Positions 55,901 through 61,157 of a stretch of DNA of 64,000 nucleotides are shown here, in pieces (position 1 is the first letter of the stretch; every line of letters begins with the position of its first letter). The position numbers and the translations under genes were made by a program. The DNA comes from Bacteroidales bacterium. GTDB taxonomy: Bacteria > Bacteroidota > Bacteroidia > Bacteroidales > VadinHA17. The notes under the pieces were generated by a model. That model saw only the letters and a program-made list of their open reading frames with translations. It ran no database searches and was not told the origin of the DNA. The stretch spans positions 38,769 through 102,768 of the forward strand of contig JAIPBU010000007.1 of the NCBI GenBank assembly GCA_021738535.1, in the 5' to 3' direction.

Positions 55901-56963
55901 ACTTCAGGGGAAGAATGTTGATCAAATACCCGAAAAGGCTCTTATATTCTTCCTTTGTTCTAGCCGAAACGGTAGTACCAATAAGGAATTTGTCCTGTCC
56001 AGACAACCTGGCCATAAGAAGTTCCCAGGCTGTAAAAAGGAAGGTGTTTGGTGTAATACCCCTTTTTATTGATAAGCTGTTAATTGAATCGAATAATTCT
56101 CCACCAGTGGAGAAGGTATGTGTGGAACCATTAAATGTTTGTAATCCGGGTCTTTCATAATCATATGGAAGGATAAGGGGATTCTCGTAACCACGCAGCT
56201 TATTTATCCACTTGTTCTTTTGATCATTTGCATCATCGCTTTCAAGTATTTTATACTGATCGATAACATAAGCGGCATAATCAATTTCATTGCCAGGAAG
56301 TTCATGATCTAAGCCTTTTTGCAATGAGTCGTAAATCTTAAATAACTCATTGAGCATTATCCTGAGTGACCAGAGATCACAGATTATGTGATGTAGATTA
56401 AACAGAAGGTAATCATGGTCCTTTGATCTGAACAGGTATGTTTTCATCAGGGGGCCTTCTTCCAGGGAAAAAGGGATACTGTACTTTTCACGTATCAATA
56501 TATCAATATCCTCACCAGTTCTGTTACCTGTATCAATTTCTTCAAGGAAGGGTTCCATGTTTTCCAGTTCAACAATATATGCAGGATGTTTCTTACTGCT
56601 CAGGCCGGGGAAGATACTTCTCAACTGTGCATGCCTGTTGGTCAGTATTTCCAGTGACCTTCGGAGTATTTTTGTGTCAATACCGGAGTTAAGCCTGGCT
56701 GCCACAGCTACATTATAGGAGATATTCTGCGGATCCACCTGGTGTAAAAACCAGATGGCCTCCTGGTTTGAAGGTAAGGGATATATTCTTAGCCTTTCAG
56801 TTTTTTGATCCAGGTATTGACTTAGTCGGTCAGTATTTGTTACCAGCAGTTGGTTTTCAGTATCTGTCAGATATTGTCCATCGGCTTTTGCCTCCAGACT
56901 ACCATTTTCCTTCCACACAGATATTACCCGTGGAATGTCAGTCTTGAGTCCGATTTTATTCAT
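43974..56963 (-). CDS. Hybrid NRPS-PKS megasynthetase: C-FkbH-ACP-KS-AT-ACP-C-A-PCP-C-A-PCP
   Basis: This is one 4329-residue protein. Domains by residue: C1 about 60-490 (HHIICD, His191-Asp196, then Leu not Gly); FkbH about 515-1035, comprising an SGNH-like part, the HAD motif 'DCDNT' (Asp713/Asp715) and a GNAT-like end with 'TNQFNFTT'; ACP1 Ser1153; KS about 1214-1640 (Cys1384, His1520, His1560); AT about 1733-2040 (Ser1827; HAFH at 1925 indicates malonyl-CoA); ACP2 Ser2165; C2 about 2213-2650 (His2355-Asp2360); A1 about 2679-3165 (TSGSTG 2831, Lys3156); PCP1 Ser3215; C3 about 3260-3700 (His3404-Asp3409); A2 about 3730-4215 (TSGTTG 3877, Lys4209); PCP2 Ser4267; and a 30-residue acidic tail. 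No KR, DH, ER, MT, E or TE domain is seen. By alignment to GrsA I read A1 as D-I-L-Q-L-G-M-V-W-K (glycine-like) and A2 as D-A-F-W-L-G-G-T-F-K (valine-like). All active-site residues are present, so the line should work: a glyceryl-type unit, one malonyl extension left as ketone, then Gly and Val. It heads an operon-like run with its own phosphopantetheinyl transferase and a detached TE, all mixed with exopolysaccharide genes. Confidence 0.95.
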   Translation of the reverse strand: MNKIGLKTDIPRVISVWKENGSLEAKADGQYLTDTENQLLVTNTDRLSQYLDQKTERLRIYPLPSNQEAIWFLHQVDPQNISYNVAVAARLNSGIDTKILRRSLEILTNRHAQLRSIFPGLSSKKHPAYIVELENMEPFLEEIDTGNRTGEDIDILIREKYSIPFSLEEGPLMKTYLFRSKDHDYLLFNLHHIICDLWSLRIMLNELFKIYDSLQKGLDHELPGNEIDYAAYVIDQYKILESDDANDQKNKWINKLRGYENPLILPYDYERPGLQTFNGSTHTFSTGGELFDSINSLSIKRGITPNTFLFTAWELLMARLSGQDKFLIGTTVSARTKEEYKSLFGYLINILPLKCDVDGNKSYSQFFEENRKNFSELSENQDIPLPQVVESVAPDRDPSRPVLFQVLYNFINSRTAGNLLHLLNADNDKPVNYGALSLSPYHVDDQEGQFDMTLDILHDKNMFRFILKYNTDLFKKETIIEYEKLFLEIINDMLKDPEAVPSTAGKQEVQANEKVLLTGTFTVEPLAPYLDFWKEKAGLPLDFEFVGYNQVFQQLLNPSGDFNTNRKGYNIVLLRFEDLLDHDNPGSIKEKLERKLDEFTDAVDTAGNMNKKGRYIIAITAPSTELATDPAISVYLDDWEKKIMGRYSDSSNIFVIPSKETIEKYSIHDYYEPLGEEHGHMPYKEDYFVSLASLLARRIHSFRNSPPKAIAVDCDNTLWKGVVGEDGWNGIEVDEAGKAIQEFLVEQHSQGVLICLCSKNNEDDVFEVFEKNENMKLKKEHISFHRINWIPKSQNIFSMSREINIGEDSFVFIDDNPVECDEVRQNLPAVNVIHKPGNVADAGFLVNSWAFDRARVTGEDVKRAKMYRDEADRSKHKSSFSDYSDFIASLDIKADINNFRKEDIPRISQLSYRTNQFNFTTIRRDEPEMQELADNQSYDCFQVRVSDRFGEYGLTGVIIALKDNDYIIDSFLLSCRVLGKGLEHELVKYLGKKAKESGLENIIFRFRTTAKNIPAKMFLDQNFIDFAVETEGGFNYHVPVSYAEEMEFTYSAGEEDEDEGAEEKAAPKGPDKNIRERNRVYRMISENLSTVEEIKEAGRNSGKKKQQEDSSPSEKSPGTKAALTAIITSVWKEVLDLDDLGPDDNFFDLGGHSVLIPRIVIDLGKNHNIKINIVDIFQYPTINELVAFVGSSSVEGKPLEEEVKENTKPESDDIAVIGVAGRFPGSENIDEFWQTIIAGREQIAEHSREELEVKNVPGELLDNPRYVYKSPRLDIADRFDSSFFGFTPREADFMDPQHRMFLEVCYEAMETAGYRKEKLDFPVGVFGGCGMNDYLVKNILPNTLNGNGLGHLQTIINNNSDYLTTRVSYKMNLSGPSIDVQTACSTSLVAVHMACRSIIDGDSKVALAGGSFIAFPRDEGYLYEPGEITSPDGHCRPFDKEAVGTLFGEGAGVVVLKRLDEAIEDNDNILAVIKSTAINNDGSQKVGYMAPSVTGQSEVINSAIRKAAINPGTISYVETHGTGTKMGDPIEISALAQTYRKYTEKKGYCALGSVKANIGHLDAAAGISGLIKTVLLLNNKKLPPMVNFKEANPELNIDQTPFYVNKELKDWESNGHPRRAAISSFGIGGTNAHAILEEAPERQSEKTSRRIHFIPLAAKNKSAMKRQVENFSTFINKSDLDIADIAFTLQQGREHLPVRTMSWFDAEDGDRDIFAAGNDRRVSGMASMSDPRVVFMFTGQGSQYTGMTKGLYENFSMFKKQLDSAAEQLKPYGIDVLRYILEPATDDLRDELNRTAITQPILYTVQYAIARLLESFGVKPDALIGHSIGELTAAAVAGVFSFADGLKLVYERGRLMQEQVAGAMLSVQLPADSLKSHIIEETEVSVVNAPSSTVVSGSFSAIDSLEEKLRNEFPDIHITRLRTSHAFHSYLIEPAAEEFKKIINGVKLSEPEIPMLSNITGNWVEQGQLTDPAYWASQIRSKVDFAGGMLELMKDSNSFYFEVGPGTSLSTLLSLYNGNKIPVTRTTRHPKEKSDDLSVFLKSIAGAWAQGVNIDWSSYYRDEKRARVPMPTYPFERKKHWLNHVPLEMGTVDQYAVKEGQYENDAHGAEPDMVPDYFHERPEMDNDYVEAESSGEKYLVGIWQELLGMGGIGVTDDFFDLGGHSLLAASIINRINEDYESDINIDRFFQNPTIRGILENSSLSLSKKEEAGAKTDIDYSSALPLSPGQERMWIVNQIENNNPAYNISFTYRFTGELDKEVFSEAVNRLSDRHKVLKSRIVAEKGKPVAYINNDQLAEMDEIDLSDLPADQREKKIQEIIREKSRETFDLETGPLFRILFLRLDEKETVFHFVIHHIIFDGWSWGILTSELPEIYNSLLSGKDPVLDPISLDYFEYSENAVKEDTDTKYKESKEYWKKKLEGISGTINLPLDFNRKEIPSGKGGRIAFDIEKEKVDRIKRYLKKENSTLYMYFLSVFGLLMSRYSGDKDIAIGSATANRTGSLLEKIIGLFINSVVLRLQPDEELSFSEFLKEVRQTSIGAMSHQDLPFEELVEVLQPERQVNVNPVFQVLFAWQNAPRPPIEMEGVKSERISQEEGVSPLDISFYAWEEDGAVECEIEYSSDIFRRETINAMKDSFVALLDRIAENTETPMKELSVLSENDKQILEKYNDSHYEFNNIPVIRMFEAAAGSSPGKTAVEDVAGNSLSYADLNDRADMFASYLLDKGLKKGDVVGISLDRNINMLTALLGIMKTGATYLPLDPAFPDDRLAYMISDSEASLLVLENKFAERFADLDITTVLFDEEQERILRNKKQMPDLDISKDDLAYIIYTSGSTGKPKGVKVHNEALTNFITSMAGNPGLEQDDRLLAVTTLSFDISVLEIFLPLTRGAYLFIADNEHGSNAELLISLLDKHDISVLQATPVTWSLLTGSGWKGNSSLKALCGGEALQPNLAKNLVPLVGSLWNMYGPTETTVWSSCQRITDHNQIYVGKPVNNTTIHILNGEQEQPPGAVGEVCIGGLGVSRGYHKRDDLNREKFIRLDGSLIYRTGDQGRITRGGQLEIFGRNDNQIKFHGFRIEPGEIEFHLGKIKNVKEAVVKLHRFSDDDERLAAFLNVNEAFSFDRDEIAGELGKEIPSYMIPSLYMVMNEFPRTLNGKIDKKALVYDPEKAADNKDAAVDDKDLTPVEEKMLALWREVLRINSIKANENFFDAGGNSLLVLSLLNRIEETFGARLSFVDLVSNPTVKSLAAKLTDRNNKPENRIELKHTEAEIDLPLTINQKRIWTICRINPSTVSYNIPISYSIEGDFDRELFEKAVESVFDKNYTIYSVVNEKDGSPFIDILRHKPLIAFEDYSSMDRAQAIAKASELIIEDSRKPFDLKEGPLYRAYLVKTAAGSYVFHLNIHHIIFDGWSWQMLVSDLQDSYNTMKEGSEWTYQEPEFREYDLAVWQEENPDHYKTGKLKQYWAEKLEGTGTILDLPADKKRPDTMTGTGGKQIVQFTPELSKRLHEIADQRNAGMHSVLMSVFGVLLQKLSGMNDYCIGTPLSDRPHSSLESVFGMFVNTIPVRMMTEGGMNLEQLIDQTNSNILEAIRHKDLPFEEIVNVIKPERVPNINPLFQVSFAWQNNINSPLELKDANVERVVEKDGVSPFDITLYMWENGDIIEGELEYSDEIFSHETGLLMKNALLTLTETLVADPGVDIGSAGIISGEEKDRIMKFNETAVDYPRDKTVASLFEEQVEQHPGKTVLTYADQAYTYRELNSRANKLAHQLRFAGAGRNTPVALYADRSAEAIIGILAILKAGAAYVPLDPEYPENRINYILDDCKTDMVLVQEKYRDYDLKDIQKIVIGREDKQEGDINNPEIINSSSDLAYILYTSGTTGKPKGSLIRQYSISRLVINPEWINLDSDTRILLTGALVFDATTFEIWGALLNGGALHVVDKDKILDPKLLGRELKDNEISTLWLTSGLFTQIAEQGAGIFSGLKHLLVGGDVLSAPHINKVRNNNPGLKVLNGYGPTENTTFSTVYHIERDYSSNIPIGKPVSNSTAYIFDKNMNLLPVGVRGELYVGGDGVSKGYLNREDLDREKFVENPVRKGEILYRTGDYARWMPDGNIEFFGRVDNQLKIRGFRVEPEEIEAVISDVAGVVETVIKAVKINNDTRLVAFLNVKDSFNIEKQWLVSYVRDKLPPYMNPYDFIIMNGFPKTINGKTDRSALVYEPVETNSRHDGEALVDMTDTEKVIYDIWTDVLKTKHIGPGDNFFDIGGNSLVAISVFSKIEEAFNKELRLREFFDSPRIRDLAELIDFKENVASGPQQSNTDEKSQIIEGEI

Positions 56964-57006
56964 ACAAATTGATATTTATTATTTCTAAAATCCTTATCCT
57001 AAGTTC

Positions 57007-57014
57007 TATCTTTG
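57007..57014 (+). promoter_or_regulatory. TAnnTTTG -7 element in the divergent gap
   Basis: TATCTTTG is an exact -7 match, 17 nt before the ATG at 57032, in the 68-bp gap between the synthetase gene (minus strand) and the DUF218-like gene (plus strand). I found no equally good element for the synthetase on the other strand. Confidence 0.5.
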
Positions 57015-57031
57015 TATAATAATACTCAGGC

Positions 57032-58033
57032 ATGTTAAGATTCTTAAAGAGCTCTCGGTTTTTCTTATCTATAATAACAGTATTAATGGCAATCAGTTCA
57101 CTATTTATACTGTTCAATTCATACTTTTATGATTATTTGTCACCTGATGAACCGCTAAATGCCGATGCATTGATAGTTGAGGGATGGATGCCGCCCTATG
57201 CCCTGGAATTATCATACTCAGAATATACGGGGGAAGATTACTCTCATATTTATACTTCTGGGCTTAAGTCGCCGGGCTATTATCTTATGGCTATGAACGG
57301 CTACCTGGTCTTTTACCTGCCTGATAAGATAAAGACCATAAATAGCAATTCTCATCACATGGTAGAAATTATTGCAAGGAGTGAAATGCATAAGGAACAT
57401 GCAGCGCATTTCAGTGTTTATGTCAATGACTCAATTGCTGCGGACTTCACAACGGAAAAGAGGAAGAAGAAATATGGATTTAAGTGCTACGGAAATCTTG
57501 AGATCATTGATTCAATAAGCATAAGGTTCGATAATGACAGTCATGGCGTTTTTGGTGACAGGAACCTTTATGTAAAGAGTATTATTATAGACGGGAAGCA
57601 TGAGATACCCTACCAGTATAACACAGTTTATGACCCGGGTAAACCAGGAGGGCAGAGAAAGCCGAACAATAGTGTTTCTTACGCGGAGATAGCAAGGGAT
57701 AAGCTCTTATCGATGGGAGTTGATTCATCGGCTCTTACAGCTATTCCGGGGAACAGGGTAAATATAAGGAGGACGCTGGTAAGTGCGCTGGCGGTAAGAG
57801 ATTATTTAAGGGAGCATGATCCTGGTACCAGGTCAGTTAATATAGTAAGCCTGGGTGCTCATTCAAGGAGATCATGGATAACATACAAGGTAGTTCTTGG
57901 TAAGGATTATCAAGCAGGTATTATATCACTTGATGACCACAAGACAGAACGGTCACGCAAAAGAAAGCTGTTCAGGACTGCCAGGGAGCTTGCCGGCCTG
58001 CTGTTCTATTCATTTCTGCTGCATTTTTACTGA
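57032..58033 (+). CDS. DUF218 (ElyC/SanA/YdcF)-like protein with inserted CBM60-like module
   Basis: The product is 333 residues. One N-terminal transmembrane helix (about 10-32) is followed by a split DUF218 fold: the first part 'NADALIVEGWMPPYALELSYSEY' (about 45-80) and the second part 'SYAEIARDKLLSMGVDSSALTAIPGN...VNIVSLGAHSRRSWITYKVVLG' (about 220-320). Between them (about 110-205) is a beta-sandwich module with 'FSVYVNDSIAADF' and 'ISIRFDNDSHGVFGDRNLYVKSIIIDG', which resembles the calcium-dependent xylan-binding CBM36/60 group. DUF218 proteins act in envelope or polysaccharide metabolism. The gene is divergent from the synthetase gene and may share its control region. The role is unproven; binding of the exported polysaccharide is a reasonable guess. 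Confidence 0.7.
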   Translation: MLRFLKSSRFFLSIITVLMAISSLFILFNSYFYDYLSPDEPLNADALIVEGWMPPYALELSYSEYTGEDYSHIYTSGLKSPGYYLMAMNGYLVFYLPDKIKTINSNSHHMVEIIARSEMHKEHAAHFSVYVNDSIAADFTTEKRKKKYGFKCYGNLEIIDSISIRFDNDSHGVFGDRNLYVKSIIIDGKHEIPYQYNTVYDPGKPGGQRKPNNSVSYAEIARDKLLSMGVDSSALTAIPGNRVNIRRTLVSALAVRDYLREHDPGTRSVNIVSLGAHSRRSWITYKVVLGKDYQAGIISLDDHKTERSRKRKLFRTARELAGLLFYSFLLHFY

Positions 58034-58045
58034 TTAGTACCTGCA

Positions 58046-60193
58046 TCATAAATTGTTCATTAAAACAAGTTCAACACGCCTGTTAGCAGATCTTCCCCTT
58101 TCTGTTGTATTATAAGCTCTTGGTTTTTTGTCACCAAAGCCCCTGGCTGTTATCCTGTCACCGATTATTCCCTGCCTGATCATGTAATCTTTTATGGTAT
58201 TTGCCCTGTTCCTGGTTGAAGGAATTTTCCACCTCGCTGAACCGGCATTATCCGAATGCACTCCAACAAATAAACTAATATTTTCATTATCCTCCATCAA
58301 CCTCACCACCTGGTCCAGCAAGGGGAGTATATCAAGTGAGAGGCGACCCGTTTCTTCATTAAAGAAGTCATCAGATGACAGGCTGAATATTTTCTTCAGG
58401 CTGACAAGTACTTTTTCCGACTGGTTTCCCGGAATAATTGTATTTACTCTGGTATTCTGATAACCCATGCTGAGCGCCTTTCTGAAGGTCAGGTAGGTAT
58501 CAATAATGTTCAGCTGTTCATCAATGACATATTCATAAACGTCATTCTCATTATCATATACTTCTTTTATAAAAGTAAAATCCCTCAGATTGTCGTACCT
58601 GCTATTATCAAGGTTCACAGGTGACCCTGATGTAAAAACCACTACACGGCTTAATGCATCAGATTGCTTCAGTTCTGATATTGAGTAAACATTTTTGACA
58701 ATTACCTGTTCAATTTCCCCTGCTGTACGGATTCCTGTATCATGCTTTTTATCTGCCTGCCTGTCAACTTCCGCAGCAGTAATGTCAGCCATCCTGTAAA
58801 CCCCCTTTTTGAGAACTTCACCAGTATTCTTATCCTTCAGGGTTACTCCCAGCCTTACCCTGTACTCACCCGGTTTTTTATAAATGTGCCCTGTTTCCTT
58901 TCCCCTGGCCCGTGTTCCATCGCCAAAATCCCACGAATAATTAATTATCTCATAACCAGGAAAGTGAGATTCTGATGCACTAAAGAAGACTTCACTGTTC
59001 ACGGTCATTGAGCCTTCAATAGTAATAACCGGCTGCTCGAATTTTAACAGTTCCAGTTCCTTAATATCAGTAACAAAGAAAACAGACCCTGACCTGCTAT
59101 CGATAACAGACTGTTGAACTGTATAATTACCTGGTCCCGGGAAGCAATACTCTACTCTACTCCCCTTTAGTTCTTCACCATTTCCAAAGTCATATACATA
59201 CTCAAGGTCAAAGGATCCAAACCTGAAATTATTTTCATTTTTAAATTCCAGGCAATAATCATTCGGCTTTTGCTTTTCAGTATAAAATATCTGGGGATAA
59301 ATTTCTGAAAATTTAAATATGTCAATACTGCCATCGCGGTCAGAGGAGAAGTACCCTTTGCTGAAAGCAGCGTTAGCTATAAGGCCAAAATCGTCAAACT
59401 CAGAATTAAGTGGTTTGTCCAGCAGAACAGGCTCAAGCCATTTACCATTTTTCATCTTGCTGTAATAGATATCTTTCCCGCCATAACCTGTTTCAATATC
59501 TGAAGAAAAGAATAATCCCCCTGCACTGCTAATAAATGGATAGGCTTCATTCCCTTCACTGTTCACTTCTGGGCCAAGGTTAACAGGTTCACTCCAGTAA
59601 GCATTTTCCAGTGTTGAATAATAGATGTCTGATCCACCATAACCATCGGGCATATCTGCAGCAAAGTACAATCTCTTTCCGTCAGGAGACAGGCAGGGTG
59701 TAGTTATATTATAAAATTCACTGTTAAACCTGAAGCTATTAACTTCTTCCCATGAATCATTATCTTTTACAGCAGTAAATAATCCCAGCCTGTTCCTGCT
59801 TTCCGACACATTGCTTATCCTTCCCTTAACTATTTGATTGCGGCTATAATACAATGTATCCCTGTTTTTACTGAATGTTACAGGCCCCTCACTTAACCTG
59901 GTGGAAAGCTCTTTTGCAAAAGTACCGGGTTTTCTCCATGTCACTTTGCCGGTGGTATCAATAAAAAAAATATTAATATGAGCTTTATTCTTTGCGGGTG
60001 TATAATTTATCAGTGGATTATTATCCCTGGTGCTGCAAAACACCAATCCATTCTCATAGAAAACGGGCGAAAACTCATCATATTTTTCTGAGCTGAAAGC
60101 TGTTTTCTCTACTGTAAACGCAGGAGCCTGGGCTAAGGCAACATACTGCCCCAGGAGCATTATCAGGATATATATTATTAGCTTAAGCTTCAT
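58046..60193 (-). CDS. PD40/PKD/OmpA-family periplasmic protein
   Basis: The product is 715 residues with a signal peptide ('YVALAQ'). Residues about 25-310 contain PD40-type propeller repeats ('LSPDGKRLYFAADMPDGYGGSDIYYSTL', 'SSAGGLFFSSDIETGYGGKDIYYSKM', 'FSSDRDGSIDIF'). Two PKD-like domains follow (about 320-480, 'YVYDFGNGEEL' and 'YSWDFGDGTRARGKETGHIY'), and the C-terminus (about 610-715, 'VGVHSDNAGSARWKIPSTRNRANTIKDYMIRQGI...RSANRRVEL') is an OmpA peptidoglycan-binding domain. The layout resembles PorE/SprE-type T9SS accessory proteins that tie the outer-membrane apparatus to the cell wall. It ends the operon after the adhesin and PorP/SprF genes. A near-consensus -7 (TATCTTTA, 60202-60209) may give it its own transcript. 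Confidence 0.88.
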   Translation of the reverse strand: MKLKLIIYILIMLLGQYVALAQAPAFTVEKTAFSSEKYDEFSPVFYENGLVFCSTRDNNPLINYTPAKNKAHINIFFIDTTGKVTWRKPGTFAKELSTRLSEGPVTFSKNRDTLYYSRNQIVKGRISNVSESRNRLGLFTAVKDNDSWEEVNSFRFNSEFYNITTPCLSPDGKRLYFAADMPDGYGGSDIYYSTLENAYWSEPVNLGPEVNSEGNEAYPFISSAGGLFFSSDIETGYGGKDIYYSKMKNGKWLEPVLLDKPLNSEFDDFGLIANAAFSKGYFSSDRDGSIDIFKFSEIYPQIFYTEKQKPNDYCLEFKNENNFRFGSFDLEYVYDFGNGEELKGSRVEYCFPGPGNYTVQQSVIDSRSGSVFFVTDIKELELLKFEQPVITIEGSMTVNSEVFFSASESHFPGYEIINYSWDFGDGTRARGKETGHIYKKPGEYRVRLGVTLKDKNTGEVLKKGVYRMADITAAEVDRQADKKHDTGIRTAGEIEQVIVKNVYSISELKQSDALSRVVVFTSGSPVNLDNSRYDNLRDFTFIKEVYDNENDVYEYVIDEQLNIIDTYLTFRKALSMGYQNTRVNTIIPGNQSEKVLVSLKKIFSLSSDDFFNEETGRLSLDILPLLDQVVRLMEDNENISLFVGVHSDNAGSARWKIPSTRNRANTIKDYMIRQGIIGDRITARGFGDKKPRAYNTTERGRSANRRVELVLMNNL

Positions 60194-60229
60194 ATTTAAG
60201 GTAAAGATACTAAAAAGCCATTGTGGTAA

Positions 60230-61156
60230 TTAAAATATCAGTGGATTCACTGCCTCAAGCTCATAATTGAATATATAACTAAGCATAACAAAATGAGAAC
60301 CGTTACTGTAGTTACCCAGTTTACTGATTTGAAAATCATACATATACGCAAGCCCAAGCTGGTCATTAACATTAAATCTCACCATCCCTGAAACTGTTCC
60401 CTGGTTCTGGTAAGATGCTCCAATCCATATTTTTTCATAAAAGCCAAAGTTTGCATTAAGATGGTACTGGAATTTTGCACTGGCCGGTATCATTGAATAC
60501 CTGAGCATTACCGAAGGATGAAAACTAATATCACTCCCTGGCCCCAGGTTAAGACCTGTATTAAGAAGATAGCTGTAATTACTGAAATTATTATCCAGTG
60601 AATATTTGTTATTGGTATAATCATAATCGAAACTCAGTAGCCTTGGTATTGTAAACCCGGCATAAAAGGCCGGTGCTTCATAGAATACCCCGAAGCTGAA
60701 GTTTGGAACAGCAAAAAGCTTTGAATCAGCAAGGTACCTCTCATCGCCCGGATCAACAACCACCAGGTCGGAGAAACTGGTATTGGTCATTATCACCCCT
60801 GCACCCAATCCGAAAGAAAGGGTATTTTCTCCGGCAGCTATTTTATATGCATAATTAGAAACAAGCTGGTTTTCATTAACTACACCTACACGATCATTAG
60901 TTATTACCATGCCAAGCCCTAACCTGCTGTCCAGCAAAGGAGCATCAACACTAAATGTTAACTCCCGGGGAGCGCCATCTATGCCAAGCCATTTTTGACC
61001 GTAGATACTCATCACGTTAAGAGCTCCTTTCGATCCTGCATAGGCAGGGTTTAACAAAAGAGGATTAAAAAGGTAGATATTATCCGTGGGATTAAACTGA
61101 CCGTAGCTTTTTAACCCGATAAACAGTATTAATATAATCTTAACTAATCTCCTCAT
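60230..61156 (-). CDS. PorP/SprF-family outer-membrane protein (T9SS-associated)
   Basis: The product is 308 residues. A signal peptide is followed by 'NPTDNIYLFNPLLLNPAYAGSKGALNVMSIYGQKWLGIDGAPRELTFSVDAPL', the typical opening of the PorP/SprF family, and a beta-barrel to 'YNYSNGSHFVMLSYIFNYEL'-like end strands. Members of this family are encoded next to proteins with type-B (CHU_C) sorting domains and attach them to the surface, as SprF does for SprB. The start is 1 bp after the adhesin stop, so the two are one unit. Confidence 0.93.
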   Translation of the reverse strand: MRRLVKIILILFIGLKSYGQFNPTDNIYLFNPLLLNPAYAGSKGALNVMSIYGQKWLGIDGAPRELTFSVDAPLLDSRLGLGMVITNDRVGVVNENQLVSNYAYKIAAGENTLSFGLGAGVIMTNTSFSDLVVVDPGDERYLADSKLFAVPNFSFGVFYEAPAFYAGFTIPRLLSFDYDYTNNKYSLDNNFSNYSYLLNTGLNLGPGSDISFHPSVMLRYSMIPASAKFQYHLNANFGFYEKIWIGASYQNQGTVSGMVRFNVNDQLGLAYMYDFQISKLGNYSNGSHFVMLSYIFNYELEAVNPLIF

Positions 61157-61157
61157 T

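Noticed and set aside
15849..56963. Integrated element, prophage or transposon carrying the polysaccharide-synthetase region
   Set aside because: No integrase, transposase, tRNA or flanking direct repeat was seen; lower GC alone is not enough.
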